Assembly (NCBI GenBank): GCA_963617275.1
Contig: CAVENX010000006.1
Span: 1 to 14,355 of the forward strand
DNA from: Limivicinus sp963617275
GTDB taxonomy: Bacteria; Bacillota; Clostridia; Oscillospirales; Oscillospiraceae
DNA: 14,355 nt
Direction: 5' to 3'
The notes under the pieces: generated by a model
Database searches by the model: none
Seen by the model: the letters and a program-made list of their open reading frames with translations, nothing else
Told to the model about the DNA's origin: nothing
Shown: piece after piece, positions 1 to 7,233 of the stretch
Layout: every line of letters begins with the position of its first letter
Position numbering within the stretch: the stretch's first letter is position 1
Position numbers and translations under genes: made by a program

Positions 1-64
1 GTGTCTAAGCAGCTTCATTTTAAAGGATTTTTCTGTTATGCTCTACTCTTATTTTTTCAACATG

Positions 65-110
65 CTAAAAGTTGGAGTGCCCGGGCTTACCCACGCACCC
101 CAACTTTTAG
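65..110. terminator. 16-bp inverted repeat, possible terminator
   Basis: Arms 65-80 and 95-110 are complementary with one exception (position 76 against 99) around a 14-nt loop. The exception is an A/C mismatch in plus-strand RNA but a U-G wobble in minus-strand RNA, so the hairpin is slightly better on the minus strand. Neither side has a strong uninterrupted T run; plus-strand RNA has only ACTTTTAGTTT. It may separate an unseen upstream gene from the lipoprotein gene. No convincing gene is visible in 1-292. Confidence 0.5.
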
Positions 111-160
111 TTTACAACCATAAAACTTTTCAGTTCTGTAACAAAAGAAAATTAATATCG

Positions 161-166
161 TATAAA
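161..166 (+). promoter_or_regulatory. possible -10 box for the solute-binding lipoprotein gene
   Basis: TATAAA lies in an A+T-rich stretch (about 130-175) roughly 130 bp before the ATG at 293. The only -35 candidates about 18 bp upstream (TGTAAC near 137) are weak. The long leader between here and the gene contains no obvious riboswitch. This is a weak call from base composition and one hexamer. Confidence 0.3.
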
Positions 167-292
167 ATTATTGAAACAGGGCGAACAAATTGAGGAGAGG
201 TTCGTCTATCAACGTGAAGACATCGCATCAAGACCGCATATGCTTCCGAAGAACGGGAACAGCGGCGTAATAACAAATCACAGGAGGGGAAA

Positions 293-2701
293 ATGAAGAA
301 ATATTTCAGAACCGTCGTGATAATGCTTACAGTGCTTTCAATGGCGCTTGGCCTGACGGCCTGCGGTTCATCAGCGGCGAGCGGAGAAACAAAAGCACCT
401 GCGGCGGAAACGGTTGACGAATATGTTTATGCCGCGGAATTTACAACGCTGTCGGAAAAGAATGAAAGCTATTTTCGGCCGAGTATCTACACCGACGACG
501 GCTTTTACGCGACATGCAGTGAAAAAGTCGGGGAAAACATTCCTGAGGGCGCTGTCCTTGAATACGAAGGGCAGTACGATGTGTATCAGAGCAGGCTATA
601 TTTTATCGGCTATGACGGCTCCATGCAGAAGCTGACGGGTTACGAGTCGCTTCCCGCCCCTGAAAATACAGAGGGCAAGCGTGACTATTCCTCCGGCGCA
701 AATCTTTCCGGTATCGCACTGGCACCGGACGGCGGCTTTATAGCGATTGAAAATACATATGAAAACTGGTTTGATGGTCCCGAGGATATGAAGCGCGACA
801 ACGCCGATTATTACAATCACACCAAGTATGAAAACCGTTACTATATCAGAAAGCTTGATCCGGACGGCAGGGAGATCAGCTCGGCGGAGATCGAGTTGGA
901 GCCGGACAGCTATCTGTACGCTTACAGCATGGCGACGGATAAGGACGGCAATGCCATTGTCACCGGCGATATGGAAGTAAGGATAATAGCGCCGGACGGA
1001 AGCACCGTTGCCCGAATAGCGCTTGACAGCTACGCCGACACGATCTTCATCATGAAAGACGGTACACCCGCCTATACCGCATGGGGAGAGAACGGCGAAA
1101 AGCTGTACGTGCTGGATATTGAGAACAGGACTACCGGCGCAAGCTACGACCTGCCAGACGGCGCATACAATCTTGTGGCCGGCAACGGGGAGTACGACGT
1201 GTATTTCAGCGACGGTTCCTACCTCTGCGGTTTCAATCTCGGCGAAGAGAAGGCCGCAAAGCTTTTTAACTGGCTGAGCTGCGATATAAACGGCGGTGAG
1301 GTCGATTCGTTCAACGTCAGCGAAGACGGGACAGTGTACATTGCTTCAAACAAATACAACAGCCTTGACAATACCAATACCATTGAGCTTGCGAAGATCG
1401 CAAAGGTGCTTTCATCGACCCTTCCCAAAAAAGAGAATATAACCCTTGCGACTCTGGGAATCGATTGGGACGCCCGCAATATTATTATACAGTTCAACAG
1501 AAAGAGCACCGACAGCCGTATTGTGATCAAAGACTACTCTGAGTATAACACGGAGGAGGACAGTTCCGCAGGTACGACAAAGCTTACGACCGAGCTTCTT
1601 GCAGGCAACGTGCCAGATATAATCGACCTCAGCGGTCTGCCGTATACGCAGCTTGCATCCAAGGGCATCCTTGCGGATCTCTATCCCTATATCGACGCCG
1701 ATTCCGAGCTTTCCAGGGACGACTTTTTCGAGAACGTCTTCAAGGCGCTTGAGGTAAACGGTAAGCTCTGCTCCACCTGCACCAGCTTCTCCATAAACGC
1801 GCTTGTAGGCGCAGAGAAGATAGTCGGCGACAGAATAGGCTGGACATATGATGATTTTTATGCGGCACTCGCCCAGATGCCAGAGGGCTGCGACCCGCTT
1901 GACATATCGACCACCCGCTATGACATGCTGCACACATGCCTTGCACTCGATCTTGACCAGTACATGGATTGGGAGACGGGAAAATGCAGCTTTGACAGCG
2001 ACGGATTTAAACAGATGCTTGAGTTCACCGCCCGCTTCCCCGAAAGCTTTGATTGGGACAATTACGAGTGGACAGCCGAAGATAACGCCGACACAAGGAT
2101 CGCGGAAGGCCGCCAGATGCTCATGCAGGGACACATCGGCTCCATTTCTGACATCAGGTATTATGATTTCTACTTCGGCGGCAGTGCGACTTATATAGGC
2201 TACCCCACGCTGAGCGGCAGCGGCAATATGCTCAGCGTATCGAGCGGCTTTGCCATGAGCGAGACAAGCACACATAAGGAACAGGTCTGGAAGTTCCTAA
2301 GACAGTTCTTTACCGAGGAAACACAGGCAAATGCGTGGATGATGCCCACGAACAGAAATGTATTTGACAAGCTCCTCGAAAAGGAAATGACTCCGGATTA
2401 TCAGAAGGATGCGGCAGGCAACTATGTCCTTGACGAGAACGGAGAGAAGATCGAGGTTTCCAAGGGCGGTATGGGCAGCTCTACCGGCGAGGTATATAAC
2501 TTCTACGCGCTGACGCAGGAGCAGGCGGACAAGCTTACGGAGCTTATCGAAAGCACCGATAAGATATCCGACGACAATGAAAAAATCTATGAGATAGTCG
2601 AAAAGCATGCCCGTGCATATTATGCCGGAGACAAGACGCTTGACGAAACCGCAAAATTCATCCAGAGCGAAGCTAATATCTATATAAACGAACAAAGATA
2701 A
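293..2701 (+). CDS. extracellular solute-binding lipoprotein (family 1) with N-terminal beta-propeller-like domain
   Basis: This 802-residue exported lipoprotein probably captures a sugar or similar solute for an ABC importer. A basic start (MKKYF), a hydrophobic stretch at residues 7-22 and a lipobox LTAC with Cys24 give a type II signal peptide. Residues about 60-375 contain repeated short strands with turns such as DPDG, APDG and SEDG, as in a beta-propeller. From about residue 381 the chain resembles family 1 binding proteins: the LTTELLAGNVPDII segment, then LADLYPYID, and a hinge-like region through the C-terminus. Typical family members have 400-450 residues, so the front half is an added domain. 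The ATG follows AGGAGGGG at 282-289. No permease or ATPase gene is in view. The binding-protein call is firm; the ligand and the propeller assignment are inference. Confidence 0.85.
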   Translation: MKKYFRTVVIMLTVLSMALGLTACGSSAASGETKAPAAETVDEYVYAAEFTTLSEKNESYFRPSIYTDDGFYATCSEKVGENIPEGAVLEYEGQYDVYQSRLYFIGYDGSMQKLTGYESLPAPENTEGKRDYSSGANLSGIALAPDGGFIAIENTYENWFDGPEDMKRDNADYYNHTKYENRYYIRKLDPDGREISSAEIELEPDSYLYAYSMATDKDGNAIVTGDMEVRIIAPDGSTVARIALDSYADTIFIMKDGTPAYTAWGENGEKLYVLDIENRTTGASYDLPDGAYNLVAGNGEYDVYFSDGSYLCGFNLGEEKAAKLFNWLSCDINGGEVDSFNVSEDGTVYIASNKYNSLDNTNTIELAKIAKVLSSTLPKKENITLATLGIDWDARNIIIQFNRKSTDSRIVIKDYSEYNTEEDSSAGTTKLTTELLAGNVPDIIDLSGLPYTQLASKGILADLYPYIDADSELSRDDFFENVFKALEVNGKLCSTCTSFSINALVGAEKIVGDRIGWTYDDFYAALAQMPEGCDPLDISTTRYDMLHTCLALDLDQYMDWETGKCSFDSDGFKQMLEFTARFPESFDWDNYEWTAEDNADTRIAEGRQMLMQGHIGSISDIRYYDFYFGGSATYIGYPTLSGSGNMLSVSSGFAMSETSTHKEQVWKFLRQFFTEETQANAWMMPTNRNVFDKLLEKEMTPDYQKDAAGNYVLDENGEKIEVSKGGMGSSTGEVYNFYALTQEQADKLTELIESTDKISDDNEKIYEIVEKHARAYYAGDKTLDETAKFIQSEANIYINEQR

Positions 2702-2734
2702 AGTTGCTCCCAAATCAAATCGGAGCAAAACCGG

Positions 2735-2783
2735 AAAAGCCGGGCGCGGCTCACCTCAGCAGGGTGACTCGCCCCGGCTTTTT
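2735..2783 (+). terminator. rho-independent terminator of the solute-binding protein gene
   Basis: AAAAGCCGGG (2735-2744) pairs perfectly with CCCGGCTTTT (2773-2782), with an inner TCACC/GGTGA helix (2751-2755 with 2763-2767) and T residues continuing to 2783. It begins 34 bp after the stop codon, so the lipoprotein gene is probably the last gene of its transcript. Confidence 0.85.
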
Positions 2784-2820
2784 GCGCGCCCTCGGGAGTT
2801 CAAATCTTTATAGAAATGAA

Positions 2821-2850
2821 AAAACAGCCCATCCTACGGATGAACTGTTT
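2821..2850. repeat. hairpin next to the left direct repeat
   Basis: AAACAG and CTGTTT enclose a CATCC-TAC-GGATG stem-loop, immediately left of the 31-bp direct repeat. It has no clear T tail on either strand. It could be a decayed terminator or part of a mobile-element end; I cannot decide which. Confidence 0.4.
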
Positions 2851-2881
2851 CTGGCAGGGTCAGCCAATTTTGAGGACAGAT
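2851..2881 (+). repeat. 31-bp direct repeat, left copy
   Basis: This sequence is identical over 31 bp, in the same orientation, to 14146-14176. It begins CTGGCAGGGTCAGCC and ends GAGGACAGAT. Read on the minus strand it starts TGTCCTCAAAATTGG, which resembles the TG-starting terminal repeats of IS21-type elements. No transposase gene is nearby. It may be a boundary of the element or the scar of an insertion sequence. Confidence 0.75.
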
Positions 2882-2906
2882 ACAAATAGGAGATAATAAG
2901 CTATTA

Positions 2907-3773
2907 TTAGTCGTCGTGCTTTGATGAAGGCAATTCTTTAATTAGTTCGGCTTCTTTCAGAACATTAAGCTGATATTGCGCTATTTCTTGCAAGCGCTTG
3001 AAACGTTCGGCTTTCAGCAATCCTTGCTTTATTAATTCTGCGTTGTGGGTTTCCAAATTCGACAATACCGTCAATTCGGCAATAGAAGCATAATCACGAA
3101 TGTTACTGTTCTTTGCAAGCTCCGGATTTGCCTCGCGCCATGCCTTGGCTGTGCAGCCGAACAAAGCCACATTCAGTAAATCTGCCTCGTCGGCATAGGC
3201 CAGCCACTCGTTGGACTTCGTGTAATTGCTCTGCGGCAAGACATAGTTTTTGACTGCATCTGTATGGATAAGATAATTATTCTTGGAAAGGAATCTCTTT
3301 GCACTCCATTCAATTTTAAGCCTGTCGTTTTCATCGTCTTTAAGACGCTGATACTCTTTCAGCAGATATAACTTGAAAACAGGGCTTATAGCCGAACCAA
3401 ATTCAAATGCAATATCTTTGTGCGCATAAGTGCCGCCGTAACGTCCGGATTGAACATAGATGCCGATGGCATTCGTCTTTTCAATCCACTCTTTTGCACT
3501 GAGCGTAAATGTATGCAAACCGGCTTCGCTCTTAAAGTGGTCGAATTCGACCACTTTGAAATCTGGGTTATACATGACTTCCCATGTGCCGAGAAATTCC
3601 AACGTAGAACGGGCACGCAGCCAGTTCTTAATGACATCCGCGGCTCTTGCCGCATCGGTTCGGGCTTTTGCCATGTCCGTAAGGCTTATGTAATCACGCT
3701 GGTCGATGCTCATAATCGTAACAGGAATCTGCTGCACAGTAATCAGAGATGTTTTCTTCTCTCCGCTCATCAT
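2907..3773 (-). CDS. KilA-N domain protein
   Basis: A 288-residue cytoplasmic protein with a KilA-N domain over about residues 20-140. The recognisable parts are YISLTDMAKARTD, VIKNWLRARSTLEFLGTWE and the GRYGGTYAHKDIAFEFG stretch that ends this domain in phage and bacterial members. KilA-N is a nucleic-acid-binding domain of phages, large DNA viruses and mobile elements; exact roles are mostly unknown. The C-terminal half (about 150-288) is Lys/Glu-rich and predicted helical, with no second domain I recognise. Two ATG codons are adjacent (3773 and 3770); AGAGG upstream gives better spacing to the second. The stop codon lies 26 bp from the left direct repeat, so this gene sits at the edge of the bounded region. 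Confidence 0.85.
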   Translation of the reverse strand: MMSGEKKTSLITVQQIPVTIMSIDQRDYISLTDMAKARTDAARAADVIKNWLRARSTLEFLGTWEVMYNPDFKVVEFDHFKSEAGLHTFTLSAKEWIEKTNAIGIYVQSGRYGGTYAHKDIAFEFGSAISPVFKLYLLKEYQRLKDDENDRLKIEWSAKRFLSKNNYLIHTDAVKNYVLPQSNYTKSNEWLAYADEADLLNVALFGCTAKAWREANPELAKNSNIRDYASIAELTVLSNLETHNAELIKQGLLKAERFKRLQEIAQYQLNVLKEAELIKELPSSKHDD

Positions 3774-3851
3774 ATTACCTCTTGTATATCATGTTTTTGC
3801 TTGCTGCAATACAGTGTGTTCAGCGGTATTCACCAGCACGATGGCATCTTT

Positions 3852-3860
3852 ATAATAACA
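3852..3860 (-). promoter_or_regulatory. possible extended -10 promoter of the KilA-N gene
   Basis: On the minus strand TGTTATTAT (TG-N-TATTAT) fits an extended -10 box, about 80 nt before the KilA-N start. The DNA further upstream is A+T-rich, without a clean -35. Call based on the motif only. Confidence 0.3.
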
Positions 3861-3954
3861 TATTTTCTTAGAAAGAAAAAGAGAAAAATACAGTCCGCCC
3901 AAATTGCTCCGCTTCACATGCGTTCACTTTAAACCGACGCAGTATTTTGAATTA

Positions 3955-4587
3955 TTATGTACTATGTTTTTTAATTTTCCCCTTCATTTTTTGAACTTGG
4001 TCAAACACTTCTCGTTCAATAATTGCCTCATGTGCATTCTCAACAAGATACATATCGAGCTTGTTGTCGTTTTTCTCTTGCTTTCCTGTTAGGTAATTGG
4101 GAGTATAGGTTTTCTGCATCAACACTTGGCCAATATATTTCTCGTTGCTTAATATACGGTCGATCGTTGATGTGCTCCATTCAGATTTGCCGGTTACTGT
4201 TTTGATTCCATTCTCCTCCAGATAGCGCTTGATTTTGCGGACACCGTTTCCCTGCACATACAGTTCGAATATTTTACGAACTATCGTGGCTTCTTCCGGT
4301 ACTACCTTGAGTACACCATCAGCGCCTTTTGTGTAACCGAGGAATTGCGTATGATTCAGAATCGCTTTTCCATCCTTCATCCGCTGCCGGATTCCGAATT
4401 TGATGTTTTGGCTTTTTGACAAGCTTTCTTCTTGATCTCTTGCTGCCCAGATGCTGAGCAGTACATCCGGAGTATCGAGTGTGCTCATCCCTATGTTCTC
4501 GTTTAAGCTCTCGCGCCAGAGCGGAATCTCATCGTGCTCCCTGGCATACTTGCGTGATCCGGTATAAAGAGGAACGTTATTTGCCAC
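3955..4587 (-). CDS. chimeric remnant: DUF3849-like N-terminus joined to the middle of a serine recombinase
   Basis: The first ~32 residues (VPLYTGSRKYAREHDEIPLWRES region) match the start of DUF3849 proteins of conjugative elements. From about residue 30 the chain becomes a large serine recombinase: the end of the resolvase domain (ENIGMSTLDTPDVLL, then QEESLSKS) and the Recombinase domain (FLGYTKGADG, VRKIFELYVQGNGVRKIKRYL, STSTIDRILSNEKYIGQVLMQK). The N-terminal ~100 residues of the catalytic domain, including the nucleophilic serine, are absent, as are the C-terminal zinc ribbon and coiled coil; full proteins are ~500 residues. The GTG at 4587 follows AGGAGG by 6 nt; the longer TTG start at 4602 would put that site inside the gene. 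It overlaps the upstream gene by 11 bp. Recombination activity is very unlikely. Confidence 0.75.
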   Translation of the reverse strand: MANNVPLYTGSRKYAREHDEIPLWRESLNENIGMSTLDTPDVLLSIWAARDQEESLSKSQNIKFGIRQRMKDGKAILNHTQFLGYTKGADGVLKVVPEEATIVRKIFELYVQGNGVRKIKRYLEENGIKTVTGKSEWSTSTIDRILSNEKYIGQVLMQKTYTPNYLTGKQEKNDNKLDMYLVENAHEAIIEREVFDQVQKMKGKIKKHST

Positions 4588-5023
4588 TGACGTCCTCCTC
4601 AATATACTGCTTGAGCAACTCTTTCAAACATCCATGGCCAACAACGAAGCCATTGATCACGGACGTTGCTGCTTCATAGGCATTATCCATAGTCTGCTCG
4701 CTGCCGGAGCTGTACTGCTTTGCGATGTCCATACAGGCGGAATCTACCGCGCTGTTCAGCAACTCGGAGACGCAGTCATAGTCGCAGTCCTCACACTGAG
4801 GCTCGCACATTTCAACGAGCCTGTGTGCAAGATTGCCGACGACCATAACCATGCTGGATATTGCCGTCATGATTTCTTTGACACTCATCTCGTTTTTGAG
4901 GATGAGCGCCATCTGCGGAGACACTATGAGCTGTGCTGTCTCTTCTCGCTCTATATCACCCAGTGCAAGCGCAACATGGGTAATAACGGCTCCGTGCTCA
5001 TTCTTCATAAGTTCAAATTTCAT
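4577..5023 (-). CDS. hypothetical Cys-containing protein of a mobile-element operon
   Basis: A 148-residue soluble protein that I do not recognise as a named family. Residues 1-70 look like alternating strand and helix, with a hydrophobic helix (IMTAISSMVMVVGNLAHRL, about 51-69). A cysteine cluster follows at C73, C77, C80 and C84, with further cysteines at 97 and 132, which could bind zinc or an iron-sulfur cluster. The rest is helical and ends EEDVSGK, and the DNA for that tail carries the ribosome site of the next gene. The ATG is preceded by GGAGG with good spacing. Its 11-bp overlap with the DUF3849-type start suggests both belonged to one accessory operon before the downstream gene was broken. 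Function unknown. Confidence 0.7.
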   Translation of the reverse strand: MKFELMKNEHGAVITHVALALGDIEREETAQLIVSPQMALILKNEMSVKEIMTAISSMVMVVGNLAHRLVEMCEPQCEDCDYDCVSELLNSAVDSACMDIAKQYSSGSEQTMDNAYEAATSVINGFVVGHGCLKELLKQYIEEDVSGK

Positions 5024-5045
5024 TAGCTTTCCTCCATAAAAGTGT

Positions 5046-5080
5046 AGCCGGAAGCTTTGAAAACGCCAAAGCTTCCGGCT
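5046..5080 (-). terminator. perfect 14-bp hairpin between LysR and the Cys-rich gene
   Basis: AGCCGGAAGCTTTG (5046-5059) and its exact complement (5067-5080) enclose a 7-nt loop. On the minus strand it lies 32 nt after the LysR stop and 22 nt before the next ATG. Without a real T tail it is either a weak LysR terminator or a leader hairpin of the downstream gene. Its GCCGGAAGCTTT core resembles the attenuator stem at 13765-13802. Confidence 0.55.
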
Positions 5081-5112
5081 TGTTAATACATATTTGTTTT
5101 TCTGCTGCCTGC

Positions 5113-6021
5113 TCAGACAGAGTCGATGAGCTTCTGTAATTCTGCAAAGAAGCCGACGGCGAAGTGCTTAAATTCCTTCATGCTGGCCGTGAACGGGCGG
5201 AACTTGTTATAGCTCAGCCCTACGACGCCGAACGCATGGTCTACCCTCGTCCTTCTGCAATACTGGCTTATGAGCGGGTCTTTCACATGAATTGCCGACA
5301 TGAAGGCAATTCCGCGCTTGTCTACGAGCACCGCGCGCTGCTGCAAGTCCATGTCGTTCGTTTCATAAACCACATTGGGCGTGAAGCCGTGCTTTGCATA
5401 CACCGCATCTATCGTGTCCCTCATGCCGCTGCCCTTTGGCGCGATAATGACAGGGTACGGCACAAGATCCTCCATGGTCACATAGTCTTTCTTGAAAAGC
5501 GGATGATCCGGCGGAACCATGACGCTTCCGGTGTCGCGCAGGACGGTAACGGTCTCTATCATCTTCGACTCGTCCTGAGTTATCGGCGGGAGCTCTATCG
5601 CAAACTCCGCCATGCCGGTGTTCAGCTTGCTTATAATGTCGTTCCGCATAGCATAGGTCTCAGAAAGCACACTTTTCGGGAAACGCGCCATGAAAGCGCT
5701 GTTGAGCGCGCTGAGGTAGCCGGCGTTGTTATAGAGCAGAGTAGTCGTGAACTCCGCCTGATCTTGCATGGCGAGCATGTCTCCGACCAGCGTATCGGCA
5801 CGGGTCACGATATCCTTTGCACCCTTATAGAAAAACTCCCCGTTCGTGTTCAGGACTATGCGGCGCTTGTTTATATCGAAAAGCTGGGTGCCGAGTTCCT
5901 CCTCCAGCCGGTTGATGACCTTGGTCACAAACGGCTGCGAGACGCCGAGCGTTTCTGCGGCTCTGGTTATGCTGCCAAGCTCGGCCGCAAGGCAGAAATA
6001 GCGCAGGTCTTTCAGTTCCAT
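5113..6021 (-). CDS. LysR-family transcriptional regulator
   Basis: A 302-residue regulator. Residues 1-60 form the winged helix-turn-helix of the LysR family (MELKDLRYFCLAAELGSITR, then AAETLGVSQPFVTKVINRLE and GTQLFDINKRRIVL). Residues about 90-300 match the two-lobed effector domain (for example VTVLRDTGSVMVPPDHPLF and MEDLVPYPVIIAPKGSGMRD). Length is normal for the family. I chose the ATG at 6021 because GAGGTG sits 6 nt upstream; the GTG at 6028-6030 is poorly placed. It is transcribed divergently from the Fe-S/DUF92 pair, the standard LysR arrangement, so those genes are the likely targets. The inducer cannot be read from the sequence. Confidence 0.92.
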   Translation of the reverse strand: MELKDLRYFCLAAELGSITRAAETLGVSQPFVTKVINRLEEELGTQLFDINKRRIVLNTNGEFFYKGAKDIVTRADTLVGDMLAMQDQAEFTTTLLYNNAGYLSALNSAFMARFPKSVLSETYAMRNDIISKLNTGMAEFAIELPPITQDESKMIETVTVLRDTGSVMVPPDHPLFKKDYVTMEDLVPYPVIIAPKGSGMRDTIDAVYAKHGFTPNVVYETNDMDLQQRAVLVDKRGIAFMSAIHVKDPLISQYCRRTRVDHAFGVVGLSYNKFRPFTASMKEFKHFAVGFFAELQKLIDSV

Positions 6022-6040
6022 GTCCCTCACCTCTGCCTGT

Positions 6041-6070
6041 ATTATATCTGCCGTAAGACGTCTGTGTCAA
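6041..6070 (-). promoter_or_regulatory. sigma-70-type promoter of the LysR gene
   Basis: On the minus strand TTGACA (6065-6070) and TATAAT (6041-6046) are both perfect consensus hexamers, separated by 18 bp. The -10 box lies about 20 nt before the chosen LysR start. Confidence 0.8.
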
Positions 6071-6086
6071 TAACCTATCGGTTATT
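6069..6086. promoter_or_regulatory. palindromic operator, probable LysR binding site
   Basis: AATAACC-TATC-GGTTATT is a perfect 7-bp inverted repeat with a 4-nt spacer. It overlaps the first two bases of the LysR -35 box and lies about 65 bp upstream of the probable Fe-S gene -10. This is where an autorepressing LysR regulator would be expected to bind. Inferred from symmetry and location only. Confidence 0.6.
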
Positions 6087-6151
6087 AACTTAATATTTTG
6101 GGCGAGTTATCAACTTGGATTGACAAAATATTATCTTTCTCTGCGCGGCTC

Positions 6152-6160
6152 TGTTATTAT
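6152..6160 (+). promoter_or_regulatory. extended -10 promoter of the Fe-S/DUF92 operon
   Basis: TGTTATTAT (TG-N-TATTAT) lies about 40 bp before the Fe-S start. No good -35 lies 17 bp upstream; TTGACA at 6120-6125 is too far (29 bp from TATTAT). A weak -35 is usual for genes activated by a LysR protein. Confidence 0.45.
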
Positions 6161-6198
6161 TTATTCGGAGAGACTAATAAAACAGGGAGGCAATGGAT

Positions 6199-7233
6199 AT
6201 GGAAGAAAAGAATTATGAGAAGTACAACCATCCCGGATATGTGGAGCAGCTTAAACCTGAGACTAAATACACTTCACGCAAGGTGCAGGTAGACGGGATC
6301 ACGCTTTATGACAGCGAGACCGCTTTCCGCAGGAACTTTTTGAAAAAGCACCTCAAGAACACCGTTGATGTTGTGCGCTTCTCGTACATGATGGGCAAGC
6401 TGGCCGTGAAGCCGGTCATCGGCCCGATGATACGCAAATCGCTGGAGTGGCACTACCGCTATATCCACACCAATTCTGTGGTCGTGCCTATCGAAGTTGC
6501 AAAGGACATTATCCGCAACACGACGGATATTGCCGTGTCGCCCTGCGTGTGCCGCACTGTGCAGGGGCATTGCGACAACCCCATAAACACCTGCTTCGGT
6601 CTTAATTTCTATGGCCAGCTGAAAAAGAAGGCCGGTGAGCGCAGCGTCAGCGTTGATGAATGTCTCGCGGTCGCGGACATGGCGCACAAGAACGGACTTA
6701 TCGCAGTCATTGAATCCTGCGTCCAGCCTTATCAGGACAATCTCTGCTTCTGCTGCACCTGCTGCTGCATGCCGCTCACGCTGAAGGAGAAGTATCATGT
6801 CCCGTTCGTCAATTACAACGGGCCTTATCTTCCGGTCTACGAAGAGAGCAAATGCACGCGCTGCGGAAAGTGCATCGAAGCATGCCCGGTGAAAGCCATA
6901 AGCTTTGACGAAAACGGAGCGCATAAACTCGACCTTGACCATTGCCTTGGCTGCGGCCTGTGCGAGAGCGCGTGTCCGATACATATAGGGCGGATGGAGT
7001 ACACGCCCTCGTGCGCCGTTCATGTGTCCGAGCCGAGCAAGCTGAGAGTGTTCCTCTCAATACTCTGGGTCAAGATCGTGTTCACGCCGGGAGTCTGGTT
7101 CTATAAGCTCTTTACCGGCAGCAAGATGTATCTTATGAAATCCGATCCGCGCGAGAAGGACATCATCAGCACGAAGCAGCCCGGATATATCCATGGCGGA
7201 GAGAAATACGCGCCGAAGGACAGCGAGAAGTGA
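6199..7233 (+). CDS. Cys-rich protein with two ferredoxin-type [4Fe-4S] motifs
   Basis: A 344-residue predicted electron-transfer protein. Numbering below is from the alternative ATG at 6193. Two ferredoxin motifs are complete: C221-x2-C-x2-C-x3-C231-P and C251-x2-C-x2-C-x3-C261-P. Two further clusters precede them: C118-x-C120-x6-C127-x6-C134, in a 'CxCR…G.CD.P…C' setting, and C185, C187, C188, C190, C191, C192. I recall both clusters in a group of anaerobe ferredoxin-like proteins of unknown function. A hydrophobic segment near 286-305 may contact the membrane. GGGAGG at 6185-6190 is 8 nt from the ATG at 6199 but only 2 nt from that at 6193, so 6199 is preferred. The stop overlaps the DUF92 start (TGATG), implying coupled translation. 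Partner and substrate are unknown. Confidence 0.8.
   Translation: MEEKNYEKYNHPGYVEQLKPETKYTSRKVQVDGITLYDSETAFRRNFLKKHLKNTVDVVRFSYMMGKLAVKPVIGPMIRKSLEWHYRYIHTNSVVVPIEVAKDIIRNTTDIAVSPCVCRTVQGHCDNPINTCFGLNFYGQLKKKAGERSVSVDECLAVADMAHKNGLIAVIESCVQPYQDNLCFCCTCCCMPLTLKEKYHVPFVNYNGPYLPVYEESKCTRCGKCIEACPVKAISFDENGAHKLDLDHCLGCGLCESACPIHIGRMEYTPSCAVHVSEPSKLRVFLSILWVKIVFTPGVWFYKLFTGSKMYLMKSDPREKDIISTKQPGYIHGGEKYAPKDSEK

Noticed and set aside
1..120. short plus-strand open frame beginning with GTG at position 1
   Set aside because: It runs through the inverted repeat at 65-110, has no protein-like composition and no similarity I recognise.
1412..2275. 287-residue minus-strand open frame
   Set aside because: It lies wholly opposite the solute-binding protein gene, has no ribosome site or recognisable domain, and reads as the antisense of well-conserved coding DNA.
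5164..6093. 309-residue plus-strand open frame opposite LysR
   Set aside because: It is an antisense shadow of the LysR gene; the translation is Arg/His-rich and matches no family I know.
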